DNA from: Symplocastrum torsivum CPER-KK1
Lineage (GTDB): Bacteria > Cyanobacteriota > Cyanobacteriia > Cyanobacteriales > Coleofasciculaceae
Assembly (NCBI GenBank): GCA_019358875.1
Contig: JAHHIF010000003.1
Span: forward strand, 186,001 to 250,000
Direction: 5' to 3'
DNA: 64,000 bases
The position numbers were made by a program, and so were the translations under genes. The notes beneath the pieces are model-generated. The model did no database searches and was not told where the DNA came from. It saw only the letters and a list, made by a program, of their open reading frames with translations. Below are positions 44,764 through 53,191 of this stretch, one piece after another (the first letter of the stretch is position 1; the number at the start of each line of letters is the position of its first letter).

Positions 44764-45104
44764 AAACTTTGCGTTGCCGCATCAACCCTGCAACTTTCGT
44801 CATCACCCAAAGGCAACTTGCCAAGTATCTCAAAATTAACCTGAACCGGATTTGGCGCTGGGAAAAGTGGGCGCATGTACTTTGGGTGAATATTGAAGGC
44901 TTAGGCGGCTACTTCATCAGCTACCGAAAGTTAGAGCAGTGGGTAGCTGCTTGCTCAACCTTAATTCGTTCTTGCCGGGATTTGAAAGCACTTGCTGTGG
45001 TTTGGTTAGCGATTCAGCAGGAAGCAAAAAGATATACGGAAGACGCGATCGCACGGCTTTCTGAAATTCATGAACAACGACAAGCGCAATTATGTCGTTA
45101 TTAA
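44760..45104 (+). CDS. Hypothetical HTH-like protein
   Basis: A 114-residue basic protein. Its middle, TQRQLAKYLKINLNRIWRWE, could form a helix-turn-helix, and the C-terminal half is a long helix (ERQ-rich, with AKRYTEDAIARLSEIHEQRQ). It is coupled to the small gene before it. No family can be named. Confidence 0.6.
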   Translation: MKTLRCRINPATFVITQRQLAKYLKINLNRIWRWEKWAHVLWVNIEGLGGYFISYRKLEQWVAACSTLIRSCRDLKALAVVWLAIQQEAKRYTEDAIARLSEIHEQRQAQLCRY

Positions 45105-45133
45105 TAGCCTTTGTATCACTCAGACTTAAAGAA

Positions 45134-45176
45134 AAGCGATCGCACCCTCCAATTAACTTAGTGGATGCGATCGCTT
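45134..45176. terminator. HIP1-cored inverted repeat between convergent genes
   Basis: Arms AAGCGATCGCA (45134-45144) and TGCGATCGCTT (45166-45176) are exact complements over 11 bases with a 21-base loop. They lie between the ends of two convergent genes (45104 on plus, 45215 on minus), the same setting as the hairpins at 31662 and 36817. Confidence 0.6.
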
Positions 45177-45214
45177 CATAGCAATTCCTAAATTGTGTCT
45201 ATAGCCATAGCCTA

Positions 45215-45847
45215 CTAAGGCATAGACATACCAGGTCTAGAATTGTTCTGCTGTGCAAAACGGTAACCTGTCATTTCGCTAGCCATTTCTAAATGCCCTT
45301 GCACTCTTGGCAATATCGTGGCAGCAAAAGCTTTTAGGTCTGGGTCTTGCCCAAGTCCGGCTTGACGCTGGTATACAGCCGCACTTTCCATGTGAGCGTT
45401 GACACCTGCTTCATTCATGTAAGCTTGATCAAAAGCTTCTCCAGATAGCTGCATCAAGCGACTCATAGCTGCTTCATATTTCGGACCTGGAGTGGTCGGA
45501 GGAGTAATTCCTTTTTGAGTCGCTAACCGCATCAGTCGCTCGTTCGCTCTTGTATGCTCCTGAATCATCTGCCGTGCGAACTGCTTCACTTCAGGGTTCC
45601 TTGACCGCTCCAAGGCAAGTTGCCCAAGTTGAACTTCTGCCATTCCACCATGAGCTGCATCGATTACAAACTGCTGGTCTAGGGCACTGAGCTGGTTCCT
45701 TTGCTGCTGCCCGGATTGAGTCTGTGCAGGCATAGATTGGTTTTGCAAGGGCGCAGGTCGGGTTGTCTGAGCAACAGCCGAGTATCCCAATGCAGAGAAT
45801 AGTCCAGCTGCCATGAGGGCGGTAGTTACTGTTACCTTTCTAATCAT
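45215..45847 (-). CDS. DUF4142-family exported protein
   Basis: A 210-residue protein with a signal peptide (VTTALMAAGLFSALGYSAVA, likely cleaved after AQT) and a Gln/Pro-rich spacer. The rest is a DUF4142 four-helix, ferritin-like domain: FVIDAAHGGMAEVQLGQLAL and EVKQFARQMIQEHTRANERL are its hallmarks. Members are periplasmic or outer-membrane associated; function is unknown. It is monocistronic as far as can be seen. Confidence 0.88.
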   Translation of the reverse strand: MIRKVTVTTALMAAGLFSALGYSAVAQTTRPAPLQNQSMPAQTQSGQQQRNQLSALDQQFVIDAAHGGMAEVQLGQLALERSRNPEVKQFARQMIQEHTRANERLMRLATQKGITPPTTPGPKYEAAMSRLMQLSGEAFDQAYMNEAGVNAHMESAAVYQRQAGLGQDPDLKAFAATILPRVQGHLEMASEMTGYRFAQQNNSRPGMSMP

Positions 45848-46167
45848 CGTTGAGTTTTTTAAAGAAAATTACCAAAGCTTCCTTCCATGTGCCTCCATTC
45901 CTGCATTGACTACCTCATCCTTTAGGTATGTTTGGTTACAGTCTGCTCCAAGTTAGGGGAAAGGGAAGGGCTAGCTGCTCTTAAGGTTGGCGATAAGTGG
46001 GCTACATCAGTCGCTAGGAAAGGGATGATCAAAGAAACCCAATATTGTCAAGAGTAGCTTTATACGCCAGTCCTCAATTTTCTACACTAGAATGAACTTC
46101 TTGGGGGATGGCAGCGTCAAGACTCTTGCTTAACGTAGCAAAAGATACGACTGTCTATTCTCAACTT
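45848..46167. other. Divergent intergenic region without a gene
   Basis: About 320 bp separate the start of the DUF4142 gene (minus) and the chosen start of the FAD oxidoreductase gene (plus). It must hold promoters for both. No hairpin, repeat or RNA gene was recognised. Confidence 0.35.
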
Positions 46168-48186
46168 ATGAAGCGATCGCTCCGACACTTAACTCTAAGC
46201 TTAGTTACTCTGACATCCCTTGCTCCAGTTGCTTTAGCTGCGCCACCGAGAAACCCAGACAAACAAGAAACCTGTGAAATTTTGGTAGTTGGCGGCGGAC
46301 TAGCAGGTGCGGCTACTGCCTACGAAGGCTTGCTAGCAGGACGAACGGTTTGCCTAACTGAAATTACTGACTGGGTAGGTGGACAAATCTCATCTCAGGG
46401 AACCTCCGCACTCGATGAACGACCAACTCAGCGATCGCGTTTATTTTACTCCCGTGGCTACCTAGAATTGCGAGAACGCATTAATCGCAAATACGGCGAA
46501 CTCAACCCTGGAGATTGCTGGGTGAGTGAATCCTGCTTTCTCCCTCGTGATGCTCACAACCTATTGTTTGATACCTTGCAGGATGCAGCCAAGCGAGGGA
46601 AAGGACAACTCAAGTGGTTCCCCTCAACTGTAGTCAAGGAAGTAGATATCGGCTCAACCGGAAATTTAATCGAAGGCGCAATTGCAATTCAGCATAAACC
46701 TGCTGCGGGTGCGCCTCCTCTCAACACAGAACCCCTCTCTCAAACGATTGAAGATTGGTATCGTTACGAAAACTCATCCCGCTTTGAGAAGAGCATTGTT
46801 CGCTTCGTTCCCCAAAGGCAACAGCAACAGCAAGGAAATGCCCCGAACTGGTACGTTGTTGATGCAACCGAAACGGGTGAAATGATTGCTCTAGCTGACG
46901 TTCCTTACCGTCTTGGTATCGACCCTCGTTCTCACTTGGAACCGTCTTCCTCCAGTGCCACAAATGATGCCTATTGCACGCAAGGCTTTACCTACACCTT
47001 TGCAATGGAAGCCACCGAGGAAGCCCAAACCCATAGAATGCCTTCGTTTTATCCTCAATATGAACCCTACTACAGCTATGAACTACAGAGACTAGCTGAC
47101 TTTGGGTTGGTATTCACCTATCGACGTATTTGGAGTCCTGAAGAGGGTGAACAAACAAAATTTGGTGGTGTGAATTTCACCGCTCCAACACCGAGAGACA
47201 TCTCGATGCAAAACTGGACTTGGGGTAATGATTATCGCCCCGGCAATGCTGAGGATAACTTAGTTTTTACTCGCGAACAGTTACAAGCCACAGGTCAACT
47301 GTCCTCTGGTGGCTGGATGGGTGGCTTACGCGCAGACAGTCTACGCAAAGGTGAAGAAATCTCTCAAGGCTATTTTCACTGGCTTGTCGCCGGAACGACT
47401 GATTCCCAGTTGGGTGATGGTGTGAAAAAACCACAGCCCAACAACCGCTACCTATCTGGGTTAGATTCTCCAATGGGAACAGTCCATGGGTTGTCTAAGT
47501 ATCCTTATATGCGAGAAGGACGGCGGATTATTGGACGCCCCACCTATGGTTATCCTGAAGGCTTTACAGTTTGGGAAATCGACATCTCTCGGCGTGACTA
47601 TAAGGAAGATTATTACCGTCAGACGCTCTCCCCTGAAATGTATCGCAACTTACGGACAGCCTTAGCTGGACGCGAAGCCCTCTCGATTATTGGCGGACAG
47701 AAGCAACCTGACGAGGTGATGAGGCGTACTCGCTCCTCGATTTATCCTGATTCTGTAGGGATTGGGCATTATGCGATCGACTTTCACCCCTGCATGACCC
47801 AAACTCCACCTGAAGCTCCTAATAATACAGAGCGCGAGGGAGAGCGACAGGGCGCAGGACAAGCCTATCCGTTCCAAATTCCCCTCAGAGCGATGATTCC
47901 CCAAAAAATCGACAATATGTTAGTCGCTGGAAAGAGTATCGCCACAAGTCACATCGCCGCCGCCGCCTATCGCGTACATTCCTTTGAGTGGTCATCAGGC
48001 GCAGCGGCTGGTACTACGGCAGCATTTGCTTTGGAGACAGGCGTAGCACCTTACCAGCTAACTGATCAACTTCCGCAACAAGAACCCCAACTGCGAGTTC
48101 TGCGGCAACGCTTGGAAAAGACAGGCAATCCCACAGCTTTTCCAGACACCTCAATTTTCAATGAAAACTGGGATGAGTGGCGTTAG
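46168..48186 (+). CDS. Exported FAD-dependent oxidoreductase
   Basis: A 672-residue FAD-dependent oxidoreductase (FAD_oxidored type). From ATG 46168 a signal peptide is seen (MKRSLRHLTLSLVTLTSLAP, ending VALA), then the dinucleotide-binding ILVVGGGLAGAATAYEGLLA and TDWVGGQISSQGTS. Near the C-terminus, MLVAGKSIATSHIAAAAYRV is the second FAD-binding segment. The substrate is unknown; related proteins are annotated as xanthan-lyase-associated or glucose-inhibited-like. An in-frame ATG at 46108 would add 20 residues before the signal peptide and is less likely. A heptamer repeat begins six bases after the stop. Confidence 0.85.
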   Translation: MKRSLRHLTLSLVTLTSLAPVALAAPPRNPDKQETCEILVVGGGLAGAATAYEGLLAGRTVCLTEITDWVGGQISSQGTSALDERPTQRSRLFYSRGYLELRERINRKYGELNPGDCWVSESCFLPRDAHNLLFDTLQDAAKRGKGQLKWFPSTVVKEVDIGSTGNLIEGAIAIQHKPAAGAPPLNTEPLSQTIEDWYRYENSSRFEKSIVRFVPQRQQQQQGNAPNWYVVDATETGEMIALADVPYRLGIDPRSHLEPSSSSATNDAYCTQGFTYTFAMEATEEAQTHRMPSFYPQYEPYYSYELQRLADFGLVFTYRRIWSPEEGEQTKFGGVNFTAPTPRDISMQNWTWGNDYRPGNAEDNLVFTREQLQATGQLSSGGWMGGLRADSLRKGEEISQGYFHWLVAGTTDSQLGDGVKKPQPNNRYLSGLDSPMGTVHGLSKYPYMREGRRIIGRPTYGYPEGFTVWEIDISRRDYKEDYYRQTLSPEMYRNLRTALAGREALSIIGGQKQPDEVMRRTRSSIYPDSVGIGHYAIDFHPCMTQTPPEAPNNTEREGERQGAGQAYPFQIPLRAMIPQKIDNMLVAGKSIATSHIAAAAYRVHSFEWSSGAAAGTTAAFALETGVAPYQLTDQLPQQEPQLRVLRQRLEKTGNPTAFPDTSIFNENWDEWR

Positions 48187-48191
48187 GCAAG

Positions 48192-48226
48192 TCAAAACTC
48201 AAAAGTCAAAAGTCAAAAGTCAAAAA
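48192..48226. repeat. Heptamer tandem repeat (STRR), five units
   Basis: Five consecutive units TCAAAAC, TCAAAAG, TCAAAAG, TCAAAAG, TCAAAAA follow the FAD oxidoreductase gene. A further AC/AAC-rich stretch (48346-48364) precedes the end of the ABC ATPase gene. Confidence 0.8.
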
Positions 48227-48369
48227 GGGAAAATCCGTTTATGGTTAGGCTCTTGACGACTACCTGAATGCCAATTAGATGTGCCGTAGCTTAATAAGGA
48301 ACTGGTAATCTTTTGCAGGAAGGTAGTTGTTGTAAGTGGAAGCTCAACTAACAACTAACAACCAAATCC

Positions 48370-49176
48370 TCAAATCCACTCTTGAGACGCTCTAGCCTCA
48401 GCTTGAACTAGGGTTTCTCGCAACTGCTTCCAATCTATCTGGGTAACTGGAGCATCCTGAAGTAGCTGACCTTCCTGCAAATACAATACCCGTGTACAAA
48501 ATAGCTGAGCCATATCTAGCTGATGATTGATCATCAAAATTGTCATCTTGCCCTGAAGCGTTAAGTCAGTTAACACAGCCAGAACATGAGAGGCGATGCC
48601 AGCATCCAGAGCAGATGTTGGCTCATCGAGTAGTAAAATTTTGGGTTGAGTAATTAAAGCCCGTGCGATCGCAACTAGTTGTCGTTGTCCTACAGAAAGT
48701 TGTAACTCGGTTCGCTCTAGCCAATCGGCGGGGATGTGCGCCTGTTCCCGACAAGCCTCTAAGCGCAGCGAAATCTCCTGTTTGGGTAACTGCTGCAACA
48801 CTAAAGGGTAAGCTAGTGCCTCTTTAACCGTCATCCCTAAGAGCTTTGGTTCTTGAGGCACTAACATAACCTGCCGCCGTAGCTGGATGACAGGAATTTT
48901 CTTGATGTCCTGATTTTCTAGATAAATTGCTCCACTCGTCGGTTCACTCAGCCGATTTAATAGCCGCAATAGTGAGGTTTTGCCAGCGCCAGAGGGTCCG
49001 ATTAGACAAATGCGATCGCCTCCTAAAACCTCAAACGAAATATCCGTTAATATAGGTGAGCCTGTAATCTTGCCTCCCAGTGAGGTCACAAGGCTCACTT
49101 GCTTTAGCTGCAATTGCAAGGAGTTTACCGTTTTTACGTCAGCAAACCCTGAGTTAGAGCTGTCCAAATCGTCCAT
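48370..49176 (-). CDS. ABC transporter ATP-binding protein
   Basis: A 268-residue ABC ATPase with Walker A in CLIGPSGAGKTSLLRLL, the Q-loop in LVPQEPKLLG, the signature LSVGQRQLVAIARAL and Walker B ILLLDEPTSALD. No permease is adjacent; the upstream gene encodes an unrelated membrane protein. It resembles the FetA/YnjD-like importers or exporters of unknown substrate. The start is doubtful: ATG 49176 overlaps the upstream gene by 43 bp, and TTG codons after that overlap, close to the conserved LQLKQVSLV, are also possible. Confidence 0.85.
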   Translation of the reverse strand: MDDLDSSNSGFADVKTVNSLQLQLKQVSLVTSLGGKITGSPILTDISFEVLGGDRICLIGPSGAGKTSLLRLLNRLSEPTSGAIYLENQDIKKIPVIQLRRQVMLVPQEPKLLGMTVKEALAYPLVLQQLPKQEISLRLEACREQAHIPADWLERTELQLSVGQRQLVAIARALITQPKILLLDEPTSALDAGIASHVLAVLTDLTLQGKMTILMINHQLDMAQLFCTRVLYLQEGQLLQDAPVTQIDWKQLRETLVQAEARASQEWI

Positions 49177-49721
49177 CCATCTACGAGAAACAGCAACAGT
49201 GTAAATCCCAACAGAATGAGATACATCCAAGGCTGTGCCAAAGGACGAACATCTGTTGTATCAATCCCAGTATGCACTTCCACCAGCTTGACTAGCCGCG
49301 CAAATCCCACCACACGCATCGGCAGCAAGTATGCTTTTTCTGAGGACTGGCTGATAAAGTAGTAAACCATTCCCCCTTGACCCGTCGTTCGCATTTTCAA
49401 ATCTTTCACCTCCGCCCAAGCTAGCGACCAACCTTTGCGAAAGAAACGGGGAACCCAGCGGGGATAAGCGACTTGAATTTTTTCCTCATCCACAATCACC
49501 CGTTCACTCAACGCACCAAAAAGCGCTGTTGCTCCCAATCCAATTCCTGTCCATAGTATGACGGGTGATACAGGCGAAGCTGATACTTGCGAGAGAAAGG
49601 GTAAAGGAATCGTCAGCGCCAGATAAAGCGCCATTAACGTGAGACGAATTAGAGGAGAAATACGAAAAATTGATAAGTTAGGTTGCTTTAACTCTGATGG
49701 AATTTGAAGATTTGGTGACAC
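49134..49721 (-). CDS. Hypothetical membrane protein (PH-like domain)
   Basis: A 195-residue protein with two N-terminal membrane helices (LTLMALYLALTIPLPFL; PVILWTGIGLGATALFGAL), a central beta-rich soluble part (RVIVDEEKIQVAYPRWVPRF, WAEVKDLKMRTTGQ) reminiscent of bacterial PH domains, and a C-terminal helix (YLILLGFTLLLFLVDGWT). Function unknown. It overlaps the ABC ATPase gene downstream, so the two may form a membrane unit. Confidence 0.72.
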   Translation of the reverse strand: MSPNLQIPSELKQPNLSIFRISPLIRLTLMALYLALTIPLPFLSQVSASPVSPVILWTGIGLGATALFGALSERVIVDEEKIQVAYPRWVPRFFRKGWSLAWAEVKDLKMRTTGQGGMVYYFISQSSEKAYLLPMRVVGFARLVKLVEVHTGIDTTDVRPLAQPWMYLILLGFTLLLFLVDGWTIWTALTQGLLT

Positions 49722-49774
49722 AGCTTAAAACTCTTTTCTTTATTGTCTCTGGAGCTTTTTATGAGTAAGGGAAA

Positions 49775-50139
49775 TTAGCTTTTTGGTGTCCATACACTTT
49801 CTGTACCTTGCCCCCAGAACCCTTCAAATTTCGTCACCTTGATATCGCCAAGAACCTGCGTCTGACAGGCTAAGCGACGATTGGCTGTGGGAGAATGGGG
49901 AGGAAGCGAGGCGCTAGCGCGCCGCCTTGCGGCTAACGCCTTGCCTTATCCTTCCAATTGGGTTCTGAAACTTCCCCTTCTACCTGAACGGCACAAGTGC
50001 CACAGGTACCGATACCCATACAGTTAATGATTTTGGCATTGCCGTTATAAAGCTCAATGCCATGCTCTAATAGAACTTTACGGAGATTACTGCCTGAATC
50101 ACATTCAAATGTCTTCCCTTGAGCTGTTACTTTAGGCAT
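49775..50139 (-). pseudogene. 2Fe-2S ferredoxin-like gene broken by a palindromic insertion
   Basis: From ATG 50139 the frame encodes a plant-type 2Fe-2S domain with three ligands, C40, C46 and C49 (INCMGIGTCGTCAVQV), then VSEPNWKDKARR and TAG at 49933. In another frame the rest of the protein continues: PPHSPTANRRLACQTQVLGD, with the fourth ligand cysteine, then VTKFEGFWGQGTESVWTPKS and TAA at 49775. The join falls in a GC-rich palindromic repeat at 49905-49945. The truncated product lacks one cluster ligand, so it should not hold a normal cluster. Before the insertion it was a complete ferredoxin of about 110 residues. Confidence 0.75.
49905..49945. repeat. GC-rich palindromic repeat inside the ferredoxin gene
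   Basis: About 40 bp of unusually GC-rich sequence contain the perfect palindrome GCGCTAGCGC (49911-49920) and the small hairpin GCCGC-CTT-GCGGC (49921-49933). Such iterated palindromes are common in cyanobacterial genomes. Its presence coincides with the frame change in the ferredoxin gene. Confidence 0.7.
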
Positions 50140-50244
50140 TCACTAATCTCTCCATTCGTTTTTTGCTTTCATTTTACAGTTTACATTTCTTTACAAACTG
50201 TGAACAAGAAAGCCGACTTCTTTGAATAGTCCACGAAAGCCACT

Positions 50245-51996
50245 ATGACGGGTGCCGAACTCCATTCTTCTTCCCTGCCCATGACCTTGCAAGAATCAAA
50301 CCCCCTCTGGATTTACGACACAACGCTCCGGGATGGTTCCCAGCGTGAAGGATTGTCGCTGTCACTAGAAGACAAGTTGCGAATAGCAAAGCAACTAGAT
50401 CAGTTGGGGATTCCCTTCATTGAAGGGGGATGGCCGGGAGCAAATCCCAAAGATGTGCAATTTTTCTGGCAACTCAAAGAAGAACCACTGACTCAGGCAG
50501 AAGTGGTTGCCTTTTGTTCGACTCGACGACCCAATATTACTGCTGCTGCTGACCCAATGTTGCAACCTATTCTTGCAGCAGGTACTCGCTGGGTGACGAT
50601 TTTTGGCAAGTCTTGGGATTTGCAAGTTACTGAAGGACTGAATACAAGCTTGGAAGAAAACCTGGCGATGATTCAGGATACGATTGAGTACCTGCGTAGC
50701 CAAGGTCGGCGGGTGATTTACGATGCAGAACACTGGTTTGATGGCTATAAACACAATCCCGACTATGCAATCAAGACTCTCATCACTGCTAAGGATGCAG
50801 GTGCAGAATGGTTAGTCCTTTGCGACACCAACGGCGGGACTCTGCCTCATGAAGTGGGTCAAATTGTTCGAGATGTTGTTGAGAAGACGGGAGTAGGAAG
50901 TCAGCCTTCAGCTATCAGCCCTCAGCTATCAGCCCCTAGTAGTAAATTGCCGACTCATAACTCTCCGCTTCTGGGTATCCACACCCACAATGACTCAGAG
51001 ACAGCCGTTGCCAATGCCCTTGCTGGTGTGATGGAAGGGGTACGGATGGTGCAGGGGACAATTAATGGCTACGGTGAACGCTGTGGTAATGCGAATCTCT
51101 GTTCGTTGATTCCTAATTTGCAGTTAAAGCTAGGTTACAGATGTATTGAGGATGAGCAGCTAGGGAGACTGACGCAAGCTAGCCGACTAATTAGTGAAGT
51201 GGTTAACCTTGCCCCGGATGACCATGCCCCCTTTGTGGGTCGTTCAGCGTTTGCTCATAAAGGTGGAATTCATGTTTCAGCCGTTGAACGCAACCCTCTC
51301 ACTTACGAACATATTGAACCAGAACAGGTTGGAAATCGGCGTCGAATTGTGATTTCAGACCAATCTGGGTTGAGCAATGTTTTAGCAAAAGCCCGTAGCT
51401 TCGGGCATGACCTCAACAAACAAGACCCTGCTTGTCGCCAAATCCTCGATCGCCTTAAAGGACTTGAAAGTGAAGGGTATCAATTTGAGGCAGCGGAAGC
51501 TAGTTTTGACTTGCTGATGCGAGAAGCACTGGGACATCGGAAGCAACCATTTGAACTCAAAGGCTTTCAAGTTCATTGCGATATGCTGCGAGGGACAAAC
51601 GTTCAATACAATAACGCTGTTGCAACAATTAAAGTTGCTGTGAATGGCGAAGACATCCTGGAAGCAGCGGAAGGAAATGGCCCGGTTTCAGCACTGGATA
51701 CAGCGCTGCGAAAAGCTCTCCAAAACTTCTACCCAGAGATTGCACAATTTCAATTGACAGACTATAAAGTGCGGATTCTCGATAGTGGCGCTGGGACATT
51801 GGCAAAGACTCGTGTATTGGTTGAATCCAGCAATGGGCATCAACGTTGGACAACGGTGGGTGTCTCGACTAATATCCTTGAGGCATCTTATCAGGCTGTG
51901 GTAGAGGGTATTGAGTATGGTTTGTTGTTGCAGTTTCCAGAAGATGTGATGGGTGAGGTGGCACGTCAACAAGCCAACTCTACGTCTGCTAGTTGA
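50245..51996 (+). CDS. cimA: (R)-citramalate synthase
   Basis: A 583-residue enzyme of the LeuA/CimA family that condenses pyruvate and acetyl-CoA to citramalate, the first step of the threonine-independent isoleucine route. The TIM barrel has IYDTTLRDGSQREGLSLS and the metal-binding LGIHTHNDSETAVANAL; GGIHVSAVERNPLTYEH is diagnostic of CimA over LeuA; the C-terminal regulatory domain includes VRILDSGAGTLAKTRVLV. Residues about 217-242 are extra and are encoded largely by five heptamer repeats. They fall on a barrel loop just before the HTHND strand. The family is usually about 530-560 residues, so the excess fits the insert. Confidence 0.92.
   Translation: MTGAELHSSSLPMTLQESNPLWIYDTTLRDGSQREGLSLSLEDKLRIAKQLDQLGIPFIEGGWPGANPKDVQFFWQLKEEPLTQAEVVAFCSTRRPNITAAADPMLQPILAAGTRWVTIFGKSWDLQVTEGLNTSLEENLAMIQDTIEYLRSQGRRVIYDAEHWFDGYKHNPDYAIKTLITAKDAGAEWLVLCDTNGGTLPHEVGQIVRDVVEKTGVGSQPSAISPQLSAPSSKLPTHNSPLLGIHTHNDSETAVANALAGVMEGVRMVQGTINGYGERCGNANLCSLIPNLQLKLGYRCIEDEQLGRLTQASRLISEVVNLAPDDHAPFVGRSAFAHKGGIHVSAVERNPLTYEHIEPEQVGNRRRIVISDQSGLSNVLAKARSFGHDLNKQDPACRQILDRLKGLESEGYQFEAAEASFDLLMREALGHRKQPFELKGFQVHCDMLRGTNVQYNNAVATIKVAVNGEDILEAAEGNGPVSALDTALRKALQNFYPEIAQFQLTDYKVRILDSGAGTLAKTRVLVESSNGHQRWTTVGVSTNILEASYQAVVEGIEYGLLLQFPEDVMGEVARQQANSTSAS
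50903..50937 (+). repeat. STRR heptamers translated inside cimA
   Basis: Units AGCCTTC, AGCTATC, AGCCCTC, AGCTATC and AGCCCCT run without a gap inside the coding sequence. With flanking bases they keep the frame and encode a Ser/Pro-rich stretch (QPSAISPQLSAPSS). Confidence 0.8.
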
Positions 51997-52084
51997 ACAT
52001 AGCAGAAAGCCGTCAGCTTGTTTTGTTTTCCTTGCTGTGTGTAGATTTCACAGCATAGAAATTCCTTAGGATTAGGGCGATCGC

Positions 52085-52270
52085 TTATTGCCCAAACTCA
52101 GCCCTTGCCTGCTCAACGATTTCCGCTGTCACCACATCTAATTCGGCTTCACGAGCTAAATGCTCAATCCGTTGCCGTGCTTGAGAACGAACAAAATAGG
52201 GAATATTTTTTAGCTTAGCTTTTGCTTCAGGAGTCCAGGCTAGAGCGTCTGTAAATTCACGCCTTTCCAT
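52085..52270 (-). CDS. PCP-reductase-like small protein
   Basis: A 61-residue protein matching the PCP_red domain that otherwise forms the C-terminus of the light-independent protochlorophyllide reductase subunit Chl[21 protein letters not shown] followed by [20 protein letters not shown]. Stand-alone copies are common in cyanobacteria; their role is unknown. It lies alone between cimA and the transporter genes. Confidence 0.85.
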   Translation of the reverse strand: MERREFTDALAWTPEAKAKLKNIPYFVRSQARQRIEHLAREAELDVVTAEIVEQARAEFGQ

Positions 52271-52372
52271 AATTCTCAGCCCTCGGCTTTTATTTTAAGC
52301 ACCTTTTTATTTAATTTTACTTCCCCTAAGCATCGATCCCCAATCCCATCCCAACGCTTAACCTCAATTCTT

Positions 52373-53188
52373 TCACTCCTGTTGACGACGGGAGAAGAAT
52401 TGAATCGCTACAACGGCAACAGCAATCACAACAAATGAAAACACTGTCGTTAATGTTCCTAAAGCATACAATGCTGGAGAAGTAACATTGGTCGTCATGC
52501 CATAGATTTCTAGCGGTAAGGTGTTGTTCTCTCCAGAAATCAAAGCACTACGAGTAAATTCATCATAGGAAAGTGTAAAGCCTAGTAGTGCTACTCCTAC
52601 AACACTAGGAGTAATCAAAGGGAAAACTATTTCCCAAAAGGTTTTAACATCTGTAGCCCCTAAATCTCTAGCCGCTTCTTCATAGGAAGGATTGAAACGG
52701 TTAAAAATACCAATCATAATTAAAAAGGCAAAGGGGATTGTCCAGGTTAAATGACCCCCCAATACAGACGAGTACCACTGGGTTGATAACTCAAACTGGC
52801 TAAAGATAACCAAAATTCCAAAGGAAATCAAAACACTAGGAACAATAAGGCTAGAAATTGTTAGGTAAAAGAGTGCTCGTGAACCCAAGAACTTGCGCCG
52901 AAACGCCAAACCTGCCATCACACTGATGATGACGGTTAAGGACATTACAATGAAGCCAAGTAAAAGCGATCGCTTAAAGGGTTCGGTAAAGTTTCCAATC
53001 CGCTGCGTCTGAAATACCGAAGAGAACCAGTAAAAACTAAATCCCTTCATTGGAAATGTTAATCCGCCATCTTCTCCTTGAAACGACAGAATGAAGATGG
53101 AAAGCATTGGTCCATACAAAAATAGGACAAACAACCCGAAGAAGGCTGCAAATAGATAAAAAGACAAGGAACGTTTTTGCGATCGCAT
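52373..53188 (-). CDS. Spermidine/putrescine-type ABC permease (PotC-like)
   Basis: A 271-residue permease with six membrane helices. The EAA loop EEAARDLGATDVKTFWEIVF with following PLITPSVVG is typical of PotC/YdcV. The N-terminal FAAFFGLFVLFLYGPMLSIF helix and LSFQGEDGGLTFPMKGFSFYW also fit. It is the last gene of the four-gene minus-strand transport operon, three bases after the PotB-like gene. The substrate may be a polyamine or a related small cation. Confidence 0.88.
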   Translation of the reverse strand: MRSQKRSLSFYLFAAFFGLFVLFLYGPMLSIFILSFQGEDGGLTFPMKGFSFYWFSSVFQTQRIGNFTEPFKRSLLLGFIVMSLTVIISVMAGLAFRRKFLGSRALFYLTISSLIVPSVLISFGILVIFSQFELSTQWYSSVLGGHLTWTIPFAFLIMIGIFNRFNPSYEEAARDLGATDVKTFWEIVFPLITPSVVGVALLGFTLSYDEFTRSALISGENNTLPLEIYGMTTNVTSPALYALGTLTTVFSFVVIAVAVVAIQFFSRRQQE

Positions 53189-53191
53189 TAC

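Noticed and set aside
48192..48226. CRISPR-like repeat array
   Set aside because: The units are adjacent heptamers without spacers; they are STRR-type repeats.
49905..49945. Programmed frameshift to make full-length ferredoxin
   Set aside because: No slippery heptamer is visible and the frame change coincides with a palindromic insertion; a simple disruption explains it better.
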